Positions 1 to 6,989 of a stretch of DNA of 16,775 bases are shown piece by piece. The DNA is taken from assembly GCA_913051905.1 (NCBI GenBank), contig CAJXBY010000044.1, forward strand, positions 1 through 16,775. The letters are read 5' to 3'. The notes beneath the pieces were generated by a model. It saw nothing but the letters and a program-made list of their open reading frames with translations. It did no database searches and was not told the origin of the DNA. The number at the start of each line of letters is the position of its first letter. The stretch's first letter is position 1. Source of the stretch: an uncultured Gammaproteobacteria bacterium. Lineage in GTDB: Bacteria; Pseudomonadota; Gammaproteobacteria; Arenicellales; UBA868. The translations under genes were made by a program, and so were the position numbers.

Positions 1-1
1 T

Positions 2-853
2 CTGCGCCAGAAACTGGCAGCAGGAGAATTCATTGCAGCACCGGGTGTGTTTGATCTGATCTCGGCTCGGATCGCTGACCATATGAGGTTCCCAGCGCTC
101 TACATGACGGGATACGGTGTTGTCGCCTCCAGCCTTGGTCTGCCCGATGCGGGGCTTGCCGGTTACAGTGACATGGTCGAACGCGTGGGCAGGATCGCAT
201 CGGCCACGGACACACCGTTGATTGCGGACGCAGATACCGGTTATGGCGGTCTGCTCAACGTCGATCATACGGTGCGCGGTTACGAGCAGGCCGGCGCCAG
301 CGGCATACAGCTGGAAGACCAACTGTCACCGAAAAAGTGCGGCCATACACCCGGTCGCCGAGTGATACCCTGTAGCGAGATGGTTTCAAAAATAAAGGTG
401 GCTCTCGCGGCACGGGAGTCCGAGGATTTTCTGATCATCGCACGGACTGATGCCCGTACCGGTCACGGATTGACTGAAGCCATTCACAGGGGTCGGGCCT
501 ATGCCGACGCCGGTGCGGATGTGGTGTTCGTCGAGGCGCCCGAAACCGTAGACGAGATGGTTACGATCGCCAAGAGCATCGACACGCCGCTGCTGGCCAA
601 CATCGTCGTCGGTGGCAGTACACCGTTGTTGTCTGTCGAGGAACTCGCGGACATCGGATATCAGCTCGCGATCTTTCCCGGCACTGCATTCCTCGCAATG
701 GGTGCGGCGGTGGAGTCGGTATACACGCATATTCGATCCACCGGCTCTACGGCTGATCTTGAAACGCCACTGTACGATTTTCAGGCCTTTAACCGGCTGA
801 TGGGTTTTGAGAGAGTCTGGGAATTTGAAGAGACCTGGCAGAATCCGGACTGA
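2..853 (+). CDS. Isocitrate lyase/PEP mutase family C-C lyase (5' partial)
   Basis: TIM-barrel enzyme of the isocitrate lyase/phosphoenolpyruvate mutase superfamily, cut at its N-terminus by the window edge. The reading frame is open from base 2 and encodes LRQKLAAGEFIAAPGVFDLI, the usual family N-terminus, so the GTG at 47 is an internal valine and the true start lies just upstream. In the 283 visible residues, D76 and D78 in IADADTGYGG and E105-D106 fit the Mg-binding site. The loop KKCGH (111-115) carries the catalytic Cys113 and His115 of the lyase branch (isocitrate, 2-methylisocitrate or dimethylmalate lyases). Phosphonate-forming PEP mutases lack this CGH loop. The length matches the short 2-methylisocitrate lyase type, not full isocitrate lyase. 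It probably cleaves a hydroxy-diacid to pyruvate or glyoxylate plus another acid. The substrate is not evident. It is separated from the next operon by 280 bases. Confidence 0.9.
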   Translation: MRQKLAAGEFIAAPGVFDLISARIADHMRFPALYMTGYGVVASSLGLPDAGLAGYSDMVERVGRIASATDTPLIADADTGYGGLLNVDHTVRGYEQAGASGIQLEDQLSPKKCGHTPGRRVIPCSEMVSKIKVALAARESEDFLIIARTDARTGHGLTEAIHRGRAYADAGADVVFVEAPETVDEMVTIAKSIDTPLLANIVVGGSTPLLSVEELADIGYQLAIFPGTAFLAMGAAVESVYTHIRSTGSTADLETPLYDFQAFNRLMGFERVWEFEETWQNPD

Positions 854-871
854 AGCATCGCCGGAACTTTC

Positions 872-900
872 GAGGGAATTGGTGAACTCAATTCGCCCTC
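872..900 (+). other. Stem-loop just after the lyase gene
   Basis: GAGGG-AATT at 872-880 can pair with AATTCGCCCTC at 890-900, giving 5+4 base pairs with a two-base bulge and a 9-base loop. It starts 18 bases after the stop codon of the lyase gene. No T-run follows, so it is not a classical intrinsic terminator. It might mark the 3' end of the mRNA. The rest of the gap to 1133 holds only the promoter and leader elements listed separately. Confidence 0.25.
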
Positions 901-993
901 TGAGCCTGGGGTCTACTTCGACAATGGAAGGGACCGTGAATTTCCTGTGGGTTTTCAGTGCCATACGCAGGAGAGCTTCCGGTAAAGTGAGAT

Positions 994-1023
994 TTCACGG
1001 TGCTGAAGTGCGGATGTTATGAT
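994..1023 (+). promoter_or_regulatory. Possible sigma-70 promoter for the ABC importer operon
   Basis: TTCACG (994-999), an 18-base spacer and TATGAT (1018-1023) give a 4/6 match at -35 and 5/6 at -10. A transcript starting near 1030 would carry a leader of about 100 bases before the first ATPase gene. The -35 region overlaps a small dyad GTGA-gatt-TCAC. This is a pattern match only. Confidence 0.3.
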
Positions 1024-1072
1024 TGTGGTAAATCAACCGGGACCCGCTCGGGCACCCGGGTACTAGAACATT

Positions 1073-1113
1073 GAGGAGGAAGAACAAGTTTGGGTGACAG
1101 CGCTGTGCGCTGA
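1073..1113 (+). promoter_or_regulatory. Leader with stranded Shine-Dalgarno, 7-codon ORF and hairpin
   Basis: GAGGAGGA (1073-1080) is a very strong ribosome binding site, but it lies 53 bases before the ATPase start at 1134. The frame of that gene is closed by TGA at 1095, so this site cannot serve an extended version of the gene. Nine bases after it, TTG (1090) opens a 7-codon frame, LGDSAVR, ending with TGA at 1111-1113. The hairpin CAGCGC-TGT-GCGCTG (1098-1112) lies inside this tiny frame. It may be a translated leader that couples to or controls the operon, or a relic of an older start. Confidence 0.35.
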
Positions 1114-1133
1114 TTCCCCAAGCTCGACCGACG

Positions 1134-2129
1134 ATGGCGAAGCTTCTTGAAGTCCGGAATCTGACGACCCAGTTTTTCACCTCCGCAGGCACTGTGCAGG
1201 CGGTGGACAACGTCTCTTTTGACATCGATGAAGGGGAGACCGTCGCGGTGGTCGGTGAGTCCGGTTGCGGCAAGTCAGTCAGTGCGTTGTCGATCCTACG
1301 GCTGATCCCGTGGCCACCAGGCAAGATCGTTGGGGGATCCATTCGGTTTCTCGAGCAAGACCTTCTGTCCCTCAGCGATGATGAGATACGTAAAATTCGC
1401 GGCCGCCAGATCAGCATGGTGTTTCAGGAACCGATGACTTCGTTGAACCCGGTTCTCTCGATCGGTCTGCAGTTGACCGAGACGATGGAACACCACTTGG
1501 GACTGTCAAGCGCAGAGGCTCACAAAAGGGCAGTAGAACTGCTGACCATGGTGGGAATTTCAGAGCCCGAGAGGCGGCTCAGCCAATATCCCCATCACTT
1601 AAGTGGTGGAATGCGTCAACGGGTCATGATTGCGCTGGCGTTGAGTTGCGAACCCAAGTTGATTATCGCCGACGAACCGACCACAGCACTGGATGTGACG
1701 ATCCAGGCTCAGATTCTGGAGTTGATGAAAGACCTCACCCGGCAACTGGGCGTCGCTTTGATCGTGATCACCCATAACCTCGGCGTGGTCGCCCGCTATG
1801 CCGATCGGGTCAATGTCATGTATGCCGGAAAAATGATCGAGATGGGAGGCGCGCGGCAGATCTATCATGATCCGCACCACCCCTATACGCTGGGCCTGCT
1901 CGCCTCGGTACCCCGCATGGATCAACCACGAGGCAATCGATTGATTCCGATCGAAGGCCAACCGCCGGATTTGACCTGGCTTGATCAAGGCTGTGCGTTT
2001 CGGCCCCGCTGCCGTTTTGCTGTTGATCAATGCGCAACTGAATTTCCCGAATTGCAAGCAGTTAATGATGGGCATTCGGCGGCCTGCTGGCGTGTCCATG
2101 AAATCTCAGATCTAAGAGATGCGTCATGA
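1134..2129 (+). CDS. Oligopeptide/dipeptide-type ABC transporter ATPase (DppD/OppD-like)
   Basis: Cytoplasmic ATPase of a peptide/nickel/opine-class importer, 331 residues, full length for the family. Visible motifs are Walker A GESGCGKS (41-48), Q-loop Q98, signature LSGGMRQR (156-163), Walker B LIIADEP (176-182), D-loop TALD and the switch His214. The C-terminal oligopeptide/dipeptide domain has Cys287, Cys293, Cys300 and Cys318 in the pattern CAFRPRC...C...C, typical of DppD/OppD. Related ATPases hold an iron-sulfur cluster there. ATG 1134 is the only reasonable start, as TGA closes the frame at 1095 and homologues begin with the same MxxLLEVRNL. It has almost no Shine-Dalgarno of its own; the strong one lies far upstream. 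Its stop overlaps the next start (ATGA). It is the first gene of a five-gene importer operon. The substrate cannot be read from the ATPase. Confidence 0.95.
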   Translation: MAKLLEVRNLTTQFFTSAGTVQAVDNVSFDIDEGETVAVVGESGCGKSVSALSILRLIPWPPGKIVGGSIRFLEQDLLSLSDDEIRKIRGRQISMVFQEPMTSLNPVLSIGLQLTETMEHHLGLSSAEAHKRAVELLTMVGISEPERRLSQYPHHLSGGMRQRVMIALALSCEPKLIIADEPTTALDVTIQAQILELMKDLTRQLGVALIVITHNLGVVARYADRVNVMYAGKMIEMGGARQIYHDPHHPYTLGLLASVPRMDQPRGNRLIPIEGQPPDLTWLDQGCAFRPRCRFAVDQCATEFPELQAVNDGHSAACWRVHEISDLRDAS

Positions 2130-3154
2130 TATCGGCGAGCGAACAAAACAGTGCAACGCAGTTGGATAACGAGGACTCTCCAGATCCACTGCTTCAAATT
2201 CGTGATCTCAAGATGTATTTCCCGGTGACGGAAGGCACGATCTTCCAGAAAACCGTGGCTGAGGTTAAAGCCGTTGACGGAGTGTCGCTGGATATTGCCA
2301 AAGGTGAAACCCTGGGACTGGTCGGCGAATCGGGTTGTGGGAAGACGACTATCGGGCGCTGTATCCTGCAACTGGAACGGGCAACCGAAGGCGAGATTAG
2401 ATTTGAGGGACAAGACCTCACCCGCCTGAATCAGAGAGAACTGGTACCGGTGCGGGAGAAAATTCAGGTCATCTTCCAAGATCCTTACAGCTCACTCAAC
2501 CCGCGGATGAAGATCGGCGCGATGCTGGAAGAACCCATGCGCGTTCATCGCATAATTTCCGATGCCGCAAAGCGCAAGGAGAGGGTCCGTGAACTCCTTT
2601 CCGTATGTGGACTCGATCCAAAATTTGCCGATCGCTATCCACACGAGATGAGCGGTGGCCAGCGCCAGCGGGTCGGCATCGCCCGAGCACTGGCACTAGA
2701 TCCAGATTTTATTATCTGCGACGAGGCCGTATCGGCGCTGGATGTTTCGATCCAGGCCCAGGTCATCAATCTTTTGGAGGATCTGCGCGACGAGTTCAAC
2801 CTGACCTATCTCTTTATTGCTCACGACCTGAGCGTGGTTCGTCATATCTCAAACCGCGTGGCCGTCATGTACCTGGGCAATCTGGTTGAACTTGCCGATG
2901 GGGATGAGTTATTTGATAACCCAAAGCACCCCTATACCCGTGCCTTACTTGATGCTGTGCCCATTCCCGATCCCGTTGTCGAAGATGAACGGCAACACAA
3001 GGTGATCGAGGGTGAGGTGCCCAGCCCGATAAATCCCCCCAGCGGTTGTGTTTTCCACCCGCGGTGTCCGCTGGCGGTGGACACTTGTCGCACTTCAGTG
3101 CCAGAATTCCGTGACATTGTGAGCGGTCATGGTGTGGCTTGTACCCAGGTTTAG
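2126..3154 (+). CDS. Oligopeptide/dipeptide-type ABC transporter ATPase (DppF/OppF-like)
   Basis: Second ATPase of the importer, 342 residues, expected to form the heterodimer with the preceding protein. Motifs are Walker A GESGCGKT (67-74), Q-loop Q118, signature MSGGQRQR (175-182), Walker B FIICDEA (195-201) and switch His233. The catalytic Glu is present, followed by Ala-Val rather than Pro-Thr, as is common in DppF proteins. The insert [18 protein letters not shown] before Walker A and the tail with Cys308, Cys314, Cys321 and Cys339 are also family features. Its start overlaps the previous stop by four bases (ATGA), so translation is likely coupled. It is followed by 135 bases before the binding-protein gene, the first sizeable gap in the operon. 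Confidence 0.95.
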   Translation: MISASEQNSATQLDNEDSPDPLLQIRDLKMYFPVTEGTIFQKTVAEVKAVDGVSLDIAKGETLGLVGESGCGKTTIGRCILQLERATEGEIRFEGQDLTRLNQRELVPVREKIQVIFQDPYSSLNPRMKIGAMLEEPMRVHRIISDAAKRKERVRELLSVCGLDPKFADRYPHEMSGGQRQRVGIARALALDPDFIICDEAVSALDVSIQAQVINLLEDLRDEFNLTYLFIAHDLSVVRHISNRVAVMYLGNLVELADGDELFDNPKHPYTRALLDAVPIPDPVVEDERQHKVIEGEVPSPINPPSGCVFHPRCPLAVDTCRTSVPEFRDIVSGHGVACTQV

Positions 3155-3182
3155 CCGCGGAGCACTGTTTTGAGAAGAATTT

Positions 3183-3201
3183 CTGATCAGATGGTGATCA
3201 G
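3183..3201 (+). repeat. Perfect 7-base inverted repeat before the binding-protein gene
   Basis: CTGATCA (3183-3189), spacer GATGG, TGATCAG (3195-3201). The arms are perfect and the stem can be extended by a G-T and an A-T pair. It lies 29 bases after the DppF-like stop and 88 bases before the binding-protein start. It could be an mRNA hairpin protecting the downstream message, or an operator for a separate promoter in this gap. There is no T-run, so termination is unlikely. Confidence 0.5.
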
Positions 3202-3289
3202 GATGCGCTCGATAGAGTTGTCATCAGTAATCGAAATGACCGCAAGATCGAGCAAACTAAACTGACGTAGCAATGGAGGACGCTTAGCA

Positions 3290-4900
3290 ATGAAATCAAA
3301 AGTACTAAAGTCTGTAATCACGGTGGCAACTGGGGCGTTTTTAGCCCTTGGGGTCACGCTGACCTCAGTTGCCGGCCCCAAATCTGGAGGAATCCTGAAT
3401 TTTGTGGTGGGTAGCAAGATCCCGTCCTACGACGGGCACCAAGAAACCACTTTCGGCATGATTCATCCAATTCGTCCGTTTTACAGTTTGCTGATTCGAG
3501 TAAATCCGGACAATCCGGCTGATCCCGCTGATTTTAAATGCGATCTGTGCGAAGGAGATGTTCCGGCAGGGGAAAACGGTGGAACCAAGTACACCTTCAA
3601 GATCCGAAAAGGTGTCAAGTTTCATGATGGTACGCCGCTGACATCCGCTGATATCAAAGCGACGTTCGACAAGATCATCTTCCCACCTCAGGGCGTGCCC
3701 AGTTCCCGTAAGGCGTTTTTCAAAATGGTTGGATCGGTAGAGGCTCCGGATGATTACACGATCGTGTTTAACCTGGATTTTCCTTCAGGGTCTTTCATAC
3801 CAGCTCTAGCAACACCGTTTAACTTTGTTTACAGCAAGAAAGATCTGGATGCACATGGACACGAGTGGCACAAGAAAAACATCAACGGGACTGGTCCGTT
3901 TAAATTTGTTGAGCATATTCCAGGCCAGCATGTCGCTGGTGAACGCTATGCTGGTTATCACTTCGAAGGCCAGCCATATCTCGACGGGTTTAAAGCGATC
4001 TCTGCACCCAAAATGGCCGTTCGGCTGAATGCGATCCGAGCTGATCAAGCCTCCATCGAGTTCCGAGGCTTTCCTCCGAAGGCGCGTGACGACCTTGTAA
4101 ATGCTTTGGGTGACAAGATTACTGTCCAGGAAAGTGACTGGAACTGCGTATTGATGGCAACAGCGAACACCAAGAACAAGCCTTTTGACGATGTTCGAGT
4201 TCGCCAGGCATTGACCTTGGCCGTCGATAGATACAGTGCGTCCAAATATCTTTCAAATATCGCAATCGTGAAGACTGTGGGCGGCATCGTCTTTCCGGGT
4301 CATCCATTGGCCGCTAATCAGGCTGAGATGGAACAGTTGGTCGGATATTCCAAAGACATTGAGGCCAGTCGTGCCAAGGCCAGGCAGTTGCTCAAAGACG
4401 CAGGTGTGCCAGAAGGCTTTAAGTTCACATTCAACAATCGAGGCGTGGATCAGCCCTACAAAGTTGTCGGTACTTGGCTGGTCGACCAGTGGCGGAAAGT
4501 TGGATTGGACCCAGAACAGACTGTGAAGCCTTCCCCGCAGTTTTACGCAACGTTGCGTAAAAAGTATGATTTTGATGTCTCAATCGACTTTAACTGTCAG
4601 TCGGTCATCAATCCAATTGCAGACGTGAGTAAATTCCTGTGTAGCGCAGGCAATAACTATTCACAGTGCGATAACCAAGAAATAGAGGATCTTTATGACC
4701 GTCTGATGAAGGCGGCCACTCTTGATGAGCAACGTGCTGCCATGCGTGCGTATGAGAAAGCGGCAGTGGATTTTGCCGGCAGCAGTATTACTCTCTGGTG
4801 GTACAAGATTAACCCGCACCGCTCATATGTTAAGGGCTGGAACATTGCGCCCAGCCATTATCTGAACCAACATCTAGATAATGTCTGGTTGGATCAGTAG
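3290..4900 (+). CDS. Periplasmic substrate-binding protein, family 5 (DppA/OppA class)
   Basis: Binding protein of the importer, 536 residues. The N-terminus has a Sec signal peptide: MKSKVLKS, a hydrophobic stretch (about 9-25) and a likely cleavage after SVA at residue 28. No lipobox cysteine is present, so it should be soluble in the periplasm, pointing to a Gram-negative host. The SBP_bac_5 hallmark lies at 101-129 (YTFKIRKGVKFHDGTPLTSA followed by DIKATFDKI). FDDVRVRQALTLAVDR (299-314) is another family block. A strong GGAGGA (3275-3280) sits nine bases before the ATG. Six cysteines (84, 87, 286, 436, 451, 460) are more than usual and could form disulfides, for example CDLC and 451-460. 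Ligand specificity cannot be read from sequence; peptides are the default, but opines, nickel or sugars occur in the family. Confidence 0.93.
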   Translation: MKSKVLKSVITVATGAFLALGVTLTSVAGPKSGGILNFVVGSKIPSYDGHQETTFGMIHPIRPFYSLLIRVNPDNPADPADFKCDLCEGDVPAGENGGTKYTFKIRKGVKFHDGTPLTSADIKATFDKIIFPPQGVPSSRKAFFKMVGSVEAPDDYTIVFNLDFPSGSFIPALATPFNFVYSKKDLDAHGHEWHKKNINGTGPFKFVEHIPGQHVAGERYAGYHFEGQPYLDGFKAISAPKMAVRLNAIRADQASIEFRGFPPKARDDLVNALGDKITVQESDWNCVLMATANTKNKPFDDVRVRQALTLAVDRYSASKYLSNIAIVKTVGGIVFPGHPLAANQAEMEQLVGYSKDIEASRAKARQLLKDAGVPEGFKFTFNNRGVDQPYKVVGTWLVDQWRKVGLDPEQTVKPSPQFYATLRKKYDFDVSIDFNCQSVINPIADVSKFLCSAGNNYSQCDNQEIEDLYDRLMKAATLDEQRAAMRAYEKAAVDFAGSSITLWWYKINPHRSYVKGWNIAPSHYLNQHLDNVWLDQ

Positions 4901-4943
4901 ATCGAGCAGTAAAGGCAATCGTTTTTAATTCGCCGATGATTAG

Positions 4944-4986
4944 ACCCGTCAGCTGCCAGTTGCGCAGTTGACGGGTTTGTTCTCTT
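4944..4986 (+). terminator. Intrinsic terminator between binding protein and permeases
   Basis: ACCCGTCAGCTG (4944-4955) pairs with CAGTTGACGGGT (4965-4976) over 12 base pairs with one G-U, around a 9-base loop. It is followed by TTGTTCTCTT (4977-4986). This is the best terminator in the window. It sits inside the importer operon, 44 bases after the binding-protein stop and before the permease genes, so it probably lets only part of the transcripts through. Confidence 0.75.
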
Positions 4987-5000
4987 AAGAGCGTAGTACT

Positions 5001-5972
5001 GTGCATCGATACATAACCAAGCGCTTGTTGTTGATGATACCGACGCTGTTGGGCGCAGCTTTATTGGTATTTTTTCTGCTTCGAGCAATACCCGGTGATG
5101 TGTGTGAGGTGCGCTTGGCGGGGACCGGGCTTTATGTCGATGAAGCCGAGATTGAACTATGTAGAGAAAAACTCGGTTTAACAAAGCCGCTGTTAGTCCA
5201 GTTCTATGACTTTGTCAGCGGCTACTTTACCTGGGATCTGGGCGAGTCGATGTGGACAGGCAAAGCGGTGACCTACGAGATTGCCATCCGTTTCAAGTTG
5301 TCGGTCCAGCTTGCCATTATGGCGACGCTGGTCGCCGTAATTATCGCAATACCACTCGGTGCGATCTCGGCGATTAAGCAAGATACGTGGGTGGACTATT
5401 CTGTTCGGACATTCAGTATTGCGGGAATTGCGATGCCCTCTTTTTGGCTTGGCATCATCATTATCTTGGGCCTTCTGATCGGAAGTCAGAAATTTTTCGG
5501 CGACCCGTGGATGCCTCCGATCTACTATGTCTCACCCTTTAAGGATTTCTGGGGCAACATGTCTCAACTTATCTGGCCTGCAGTAGCTACGGGTTACCGT
5601 TATTCGGCGGTTGTCGCCAGAATGACCCGATCAGCCCTGCTGGAGGTATTGCGTGAGGATTACATTCGCACAGCCAGGGCGAAAGGTATGCTCGAGAAAA
5701 TCATTATCAACCGACATGCCCTGAAAAATTCGATGCTTCCGGTTCTGACTATCGTGGGTATTGAATTCGCCTTTCTGATCGGCGGCCTAGTGGTTACTGA
5801 GCAGGTCTTTAATCTTAATGGATTAGGCAGGCTTTTCGTCGAATCAGTTGGTGCGCAGGATTTTAATCTGACCCAGCAGCTCGTGATGCTCGTCGTGGTC
5901 GCGGCGGTATTGACCAACCTGGTGGTCGATCTGGTATATGCCTGGTTAGACCCAAGAATTCGATATGGCTGA
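5001..5972 (+). CDS. ABC transporter permease (DppB/OppB-like)
   Basis: Inner-membrane permease of the importer, 323 residues. The N-terminal helix begins MHRYITKRLLLMIPTLLGAA and is followed by RAIPGD, the usual DppB opening, so the GTG at 5001 is the start even though only a weak AAGAG lies upstream. A long periplasmic stretch (about 31-95) precedes the core BPD_transp_1 domain. Further helices lie near 103-125, 138-162, 186-205, 248-268 and 292-315. The cytoplasmic coupling loop (EAA motif) is at about 216-245, containing DYIRTARAKG. The protein ends with the family signature LDPRIRYG. It begins 14 bases after the intrinsic terminator T-tract. Its stop overlaps the next gene by eight bases, so the two permeases are coupled. 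Confidence 0.94.
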   Translation: MHRYITKRLLLMIPTLLGAALLVFFLLRAIPGDVCEVRLAGTGLYVDEAEIELCREKLGLTKPLLVQFYDFVSGYFTWDLGESMWTGKAVTYEIAIRFKLSVQLAIMATLVAVIIAIPLGAISAIKQDTWVDYSVRTFSIAGIAMPSFWLGIIIILGLLIGSQKFFGDPWMPPIYYVSPFKDFWGNMSQLIWPAVATGYRYSAVVARMTRSALLEVLREDYIRTARAKGMLEKIIINRHALKNSMLPVLTIVGIEFAFLIGGLVVTEQVFNLNGLGRLFVESVGAQDFNLTQQLVMLVVVAAVLTNLVVDLVYAWLDPRIRYG

Positions 5973-6876
5973 AGCGGAAATGGTTACAGCAGATACAGCC
6001 AGGTTGGAATCAGTAGATGACGTAGCTCGCAAGTCCTGGTTTGCCCAGTTCGGTGACCTGGTTCGCAAGCAGCCACTGGGTGCTGCAGGTGGCCTCATCG
6101 TGCTGGTGATGATACTGGCAACCATATTTGCGAATGTATTGTCCCCTTACGATCCTGAAGCCGCGTCATTCGAACACATGCTGGTGCCACCCAGCAGCGA
6201 CTTCTGGTTCGGTACTGATGCCTTCGGCCGGGATATTCTGACGCGAATCATTTACGGCGCCCGGACCGCTTTGTTTGTTGGGTTTACTGCTGCATTCGTG
6301 GGAGCTACGGCAGGACTGGTTCTAGGAGTAGCCAGCGCCTACTATGGCGGACTATTCGACCTGATTTTTCAGCGTGTAGTCGATGTTGTGATGGCGTTTC
6401 CTCTGATTGTTCTGGCGCTGGCGGTGGTTGCAACGCTTGGCGCTGGTACCGTCAATGTGATCATCGCGATAACGATCCCATTTATCCCGCAGTGCGCAAG
6501 AGTGGTACGTTCGAGTGCACTCGCGATCCGTGAAATGCCGTACGTCGATGCTGCGCAGGCGCTCGGCTTTGGTCACATGCGGATCATCATGCGCCACATG
6601 GTGCCCAATGTCATGGCACCGTACCTGATCATGCTGACCACCTTTGTCGGACAGGCCATTCTGCTGGAAGCCTCATTGTCATATCTGGGACTCGGTGTTC
6701 AGGAACCCACACCGGCCTGGGGACTGATGCTTCAGGGTGGTGCCGAAGAATTTGCTGAGAGTGCTCCGTGGGTTCCGATCTTCCCGGGCCTGGCCATAAC
6801 GCTGGCCGTATTTGGTTTTAATCTCTTCGGTGACGCACTCCGGGATATTTTCGATCCTAGACTGCGCTCTCGTTAA
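5965..6876 (+). CDS. ABC transporter permease (DppC/OppC-like)
   Basis: Second permease, 303 residues, partner of the preceding one. The N-terminal cytoplasmic tail (1-37, acidic) is followed by helix 1 (about 41-60). Next comes the family block HMLVPPSSDFWFGTDAFGRD (71-90), with PPSxxxxFGTDxxGRD typical of DppC. Core helices lie near 102-127, 140-158, 162-180, 217-240 and 270-290. The EAA coupling loop lies at about 190-217 (MPYVDAAQALG). The tail ends DIFDPRLRSR, as usual for DppC. The ATG lies inside the end of the DppB-like gene (ATGGCTGA) with no good Shine-Dalgarno, so translation probably depends on the upstream gene. It is the last gene of the importer. The next gene is 113 bases away. 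Confidence 0.94.
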   Translation: MAEAEMVTADTARLESVDDVARKSWFAQFGDLVRKQPLGAAGGLIVLVMILATIFANVLSPYDPEAASFEHMLVPPSSDFWFGTDAFGRDILTRIIYGARTALFVGFTAAFVGATAGLVLGVASAYYGGLFDLIFQRVVDVVMAFPLIVLALAVVATLGAGTVNVIIAITIPFIPQCARVVRSSALAIREMPYVDAAQALGFGHMRIIMRHMVPNVMAPYLIMLTTFVGQAILLEASLSYLGLGVQEPTPAWGLMLQGGAEEFAESAPWVPIFPGLAITLAVFGFNLFGDALRDIFDPRLRSR

Positions 6877-6920
6877 ATCGCTTGGTCCTGAAAAACTTCT
6901 AAAGTGCACCGTTCTGCCAG

Positions 6921-6939
6921 CGGGCGAATTCGATGCCCG
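6921..6939 (+). other. Short stem-loop after the importer operon
   Basis: CGGGC (6921-6925) and GCCCG (6935-6939) can pair around a 9-base loop. Outer AGTGC (6903-6907) and GCACT (6944-6948) could extend it imperfectly. No T-run follows. It may stabilise the 3' end of the importer mRNA. Otherwise the 113-base gap to the next gene shows nothing clear. Confidence 0.25.
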
Positions 6940-6989
6940 TGGAGCACTGACCGGCAATTATTGAATCTGATACCTCCGGGGATTTCTTC

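Noticed and set aside
386..964. 192-codon open frame on the minus strand over the lyase gene
   Set aside because: It is antisense to a clear family protein, has low-complexity, Arg/His-rich translation and no ribosome binding site or recognisable domain.
3183..3201. Intrinsic terminator after the DppF-like gene
   Set aside because: The stem is only 7 base pairs and AT-rich in part, and no T-run follows; it is kept as a regulatory or protective dyad.
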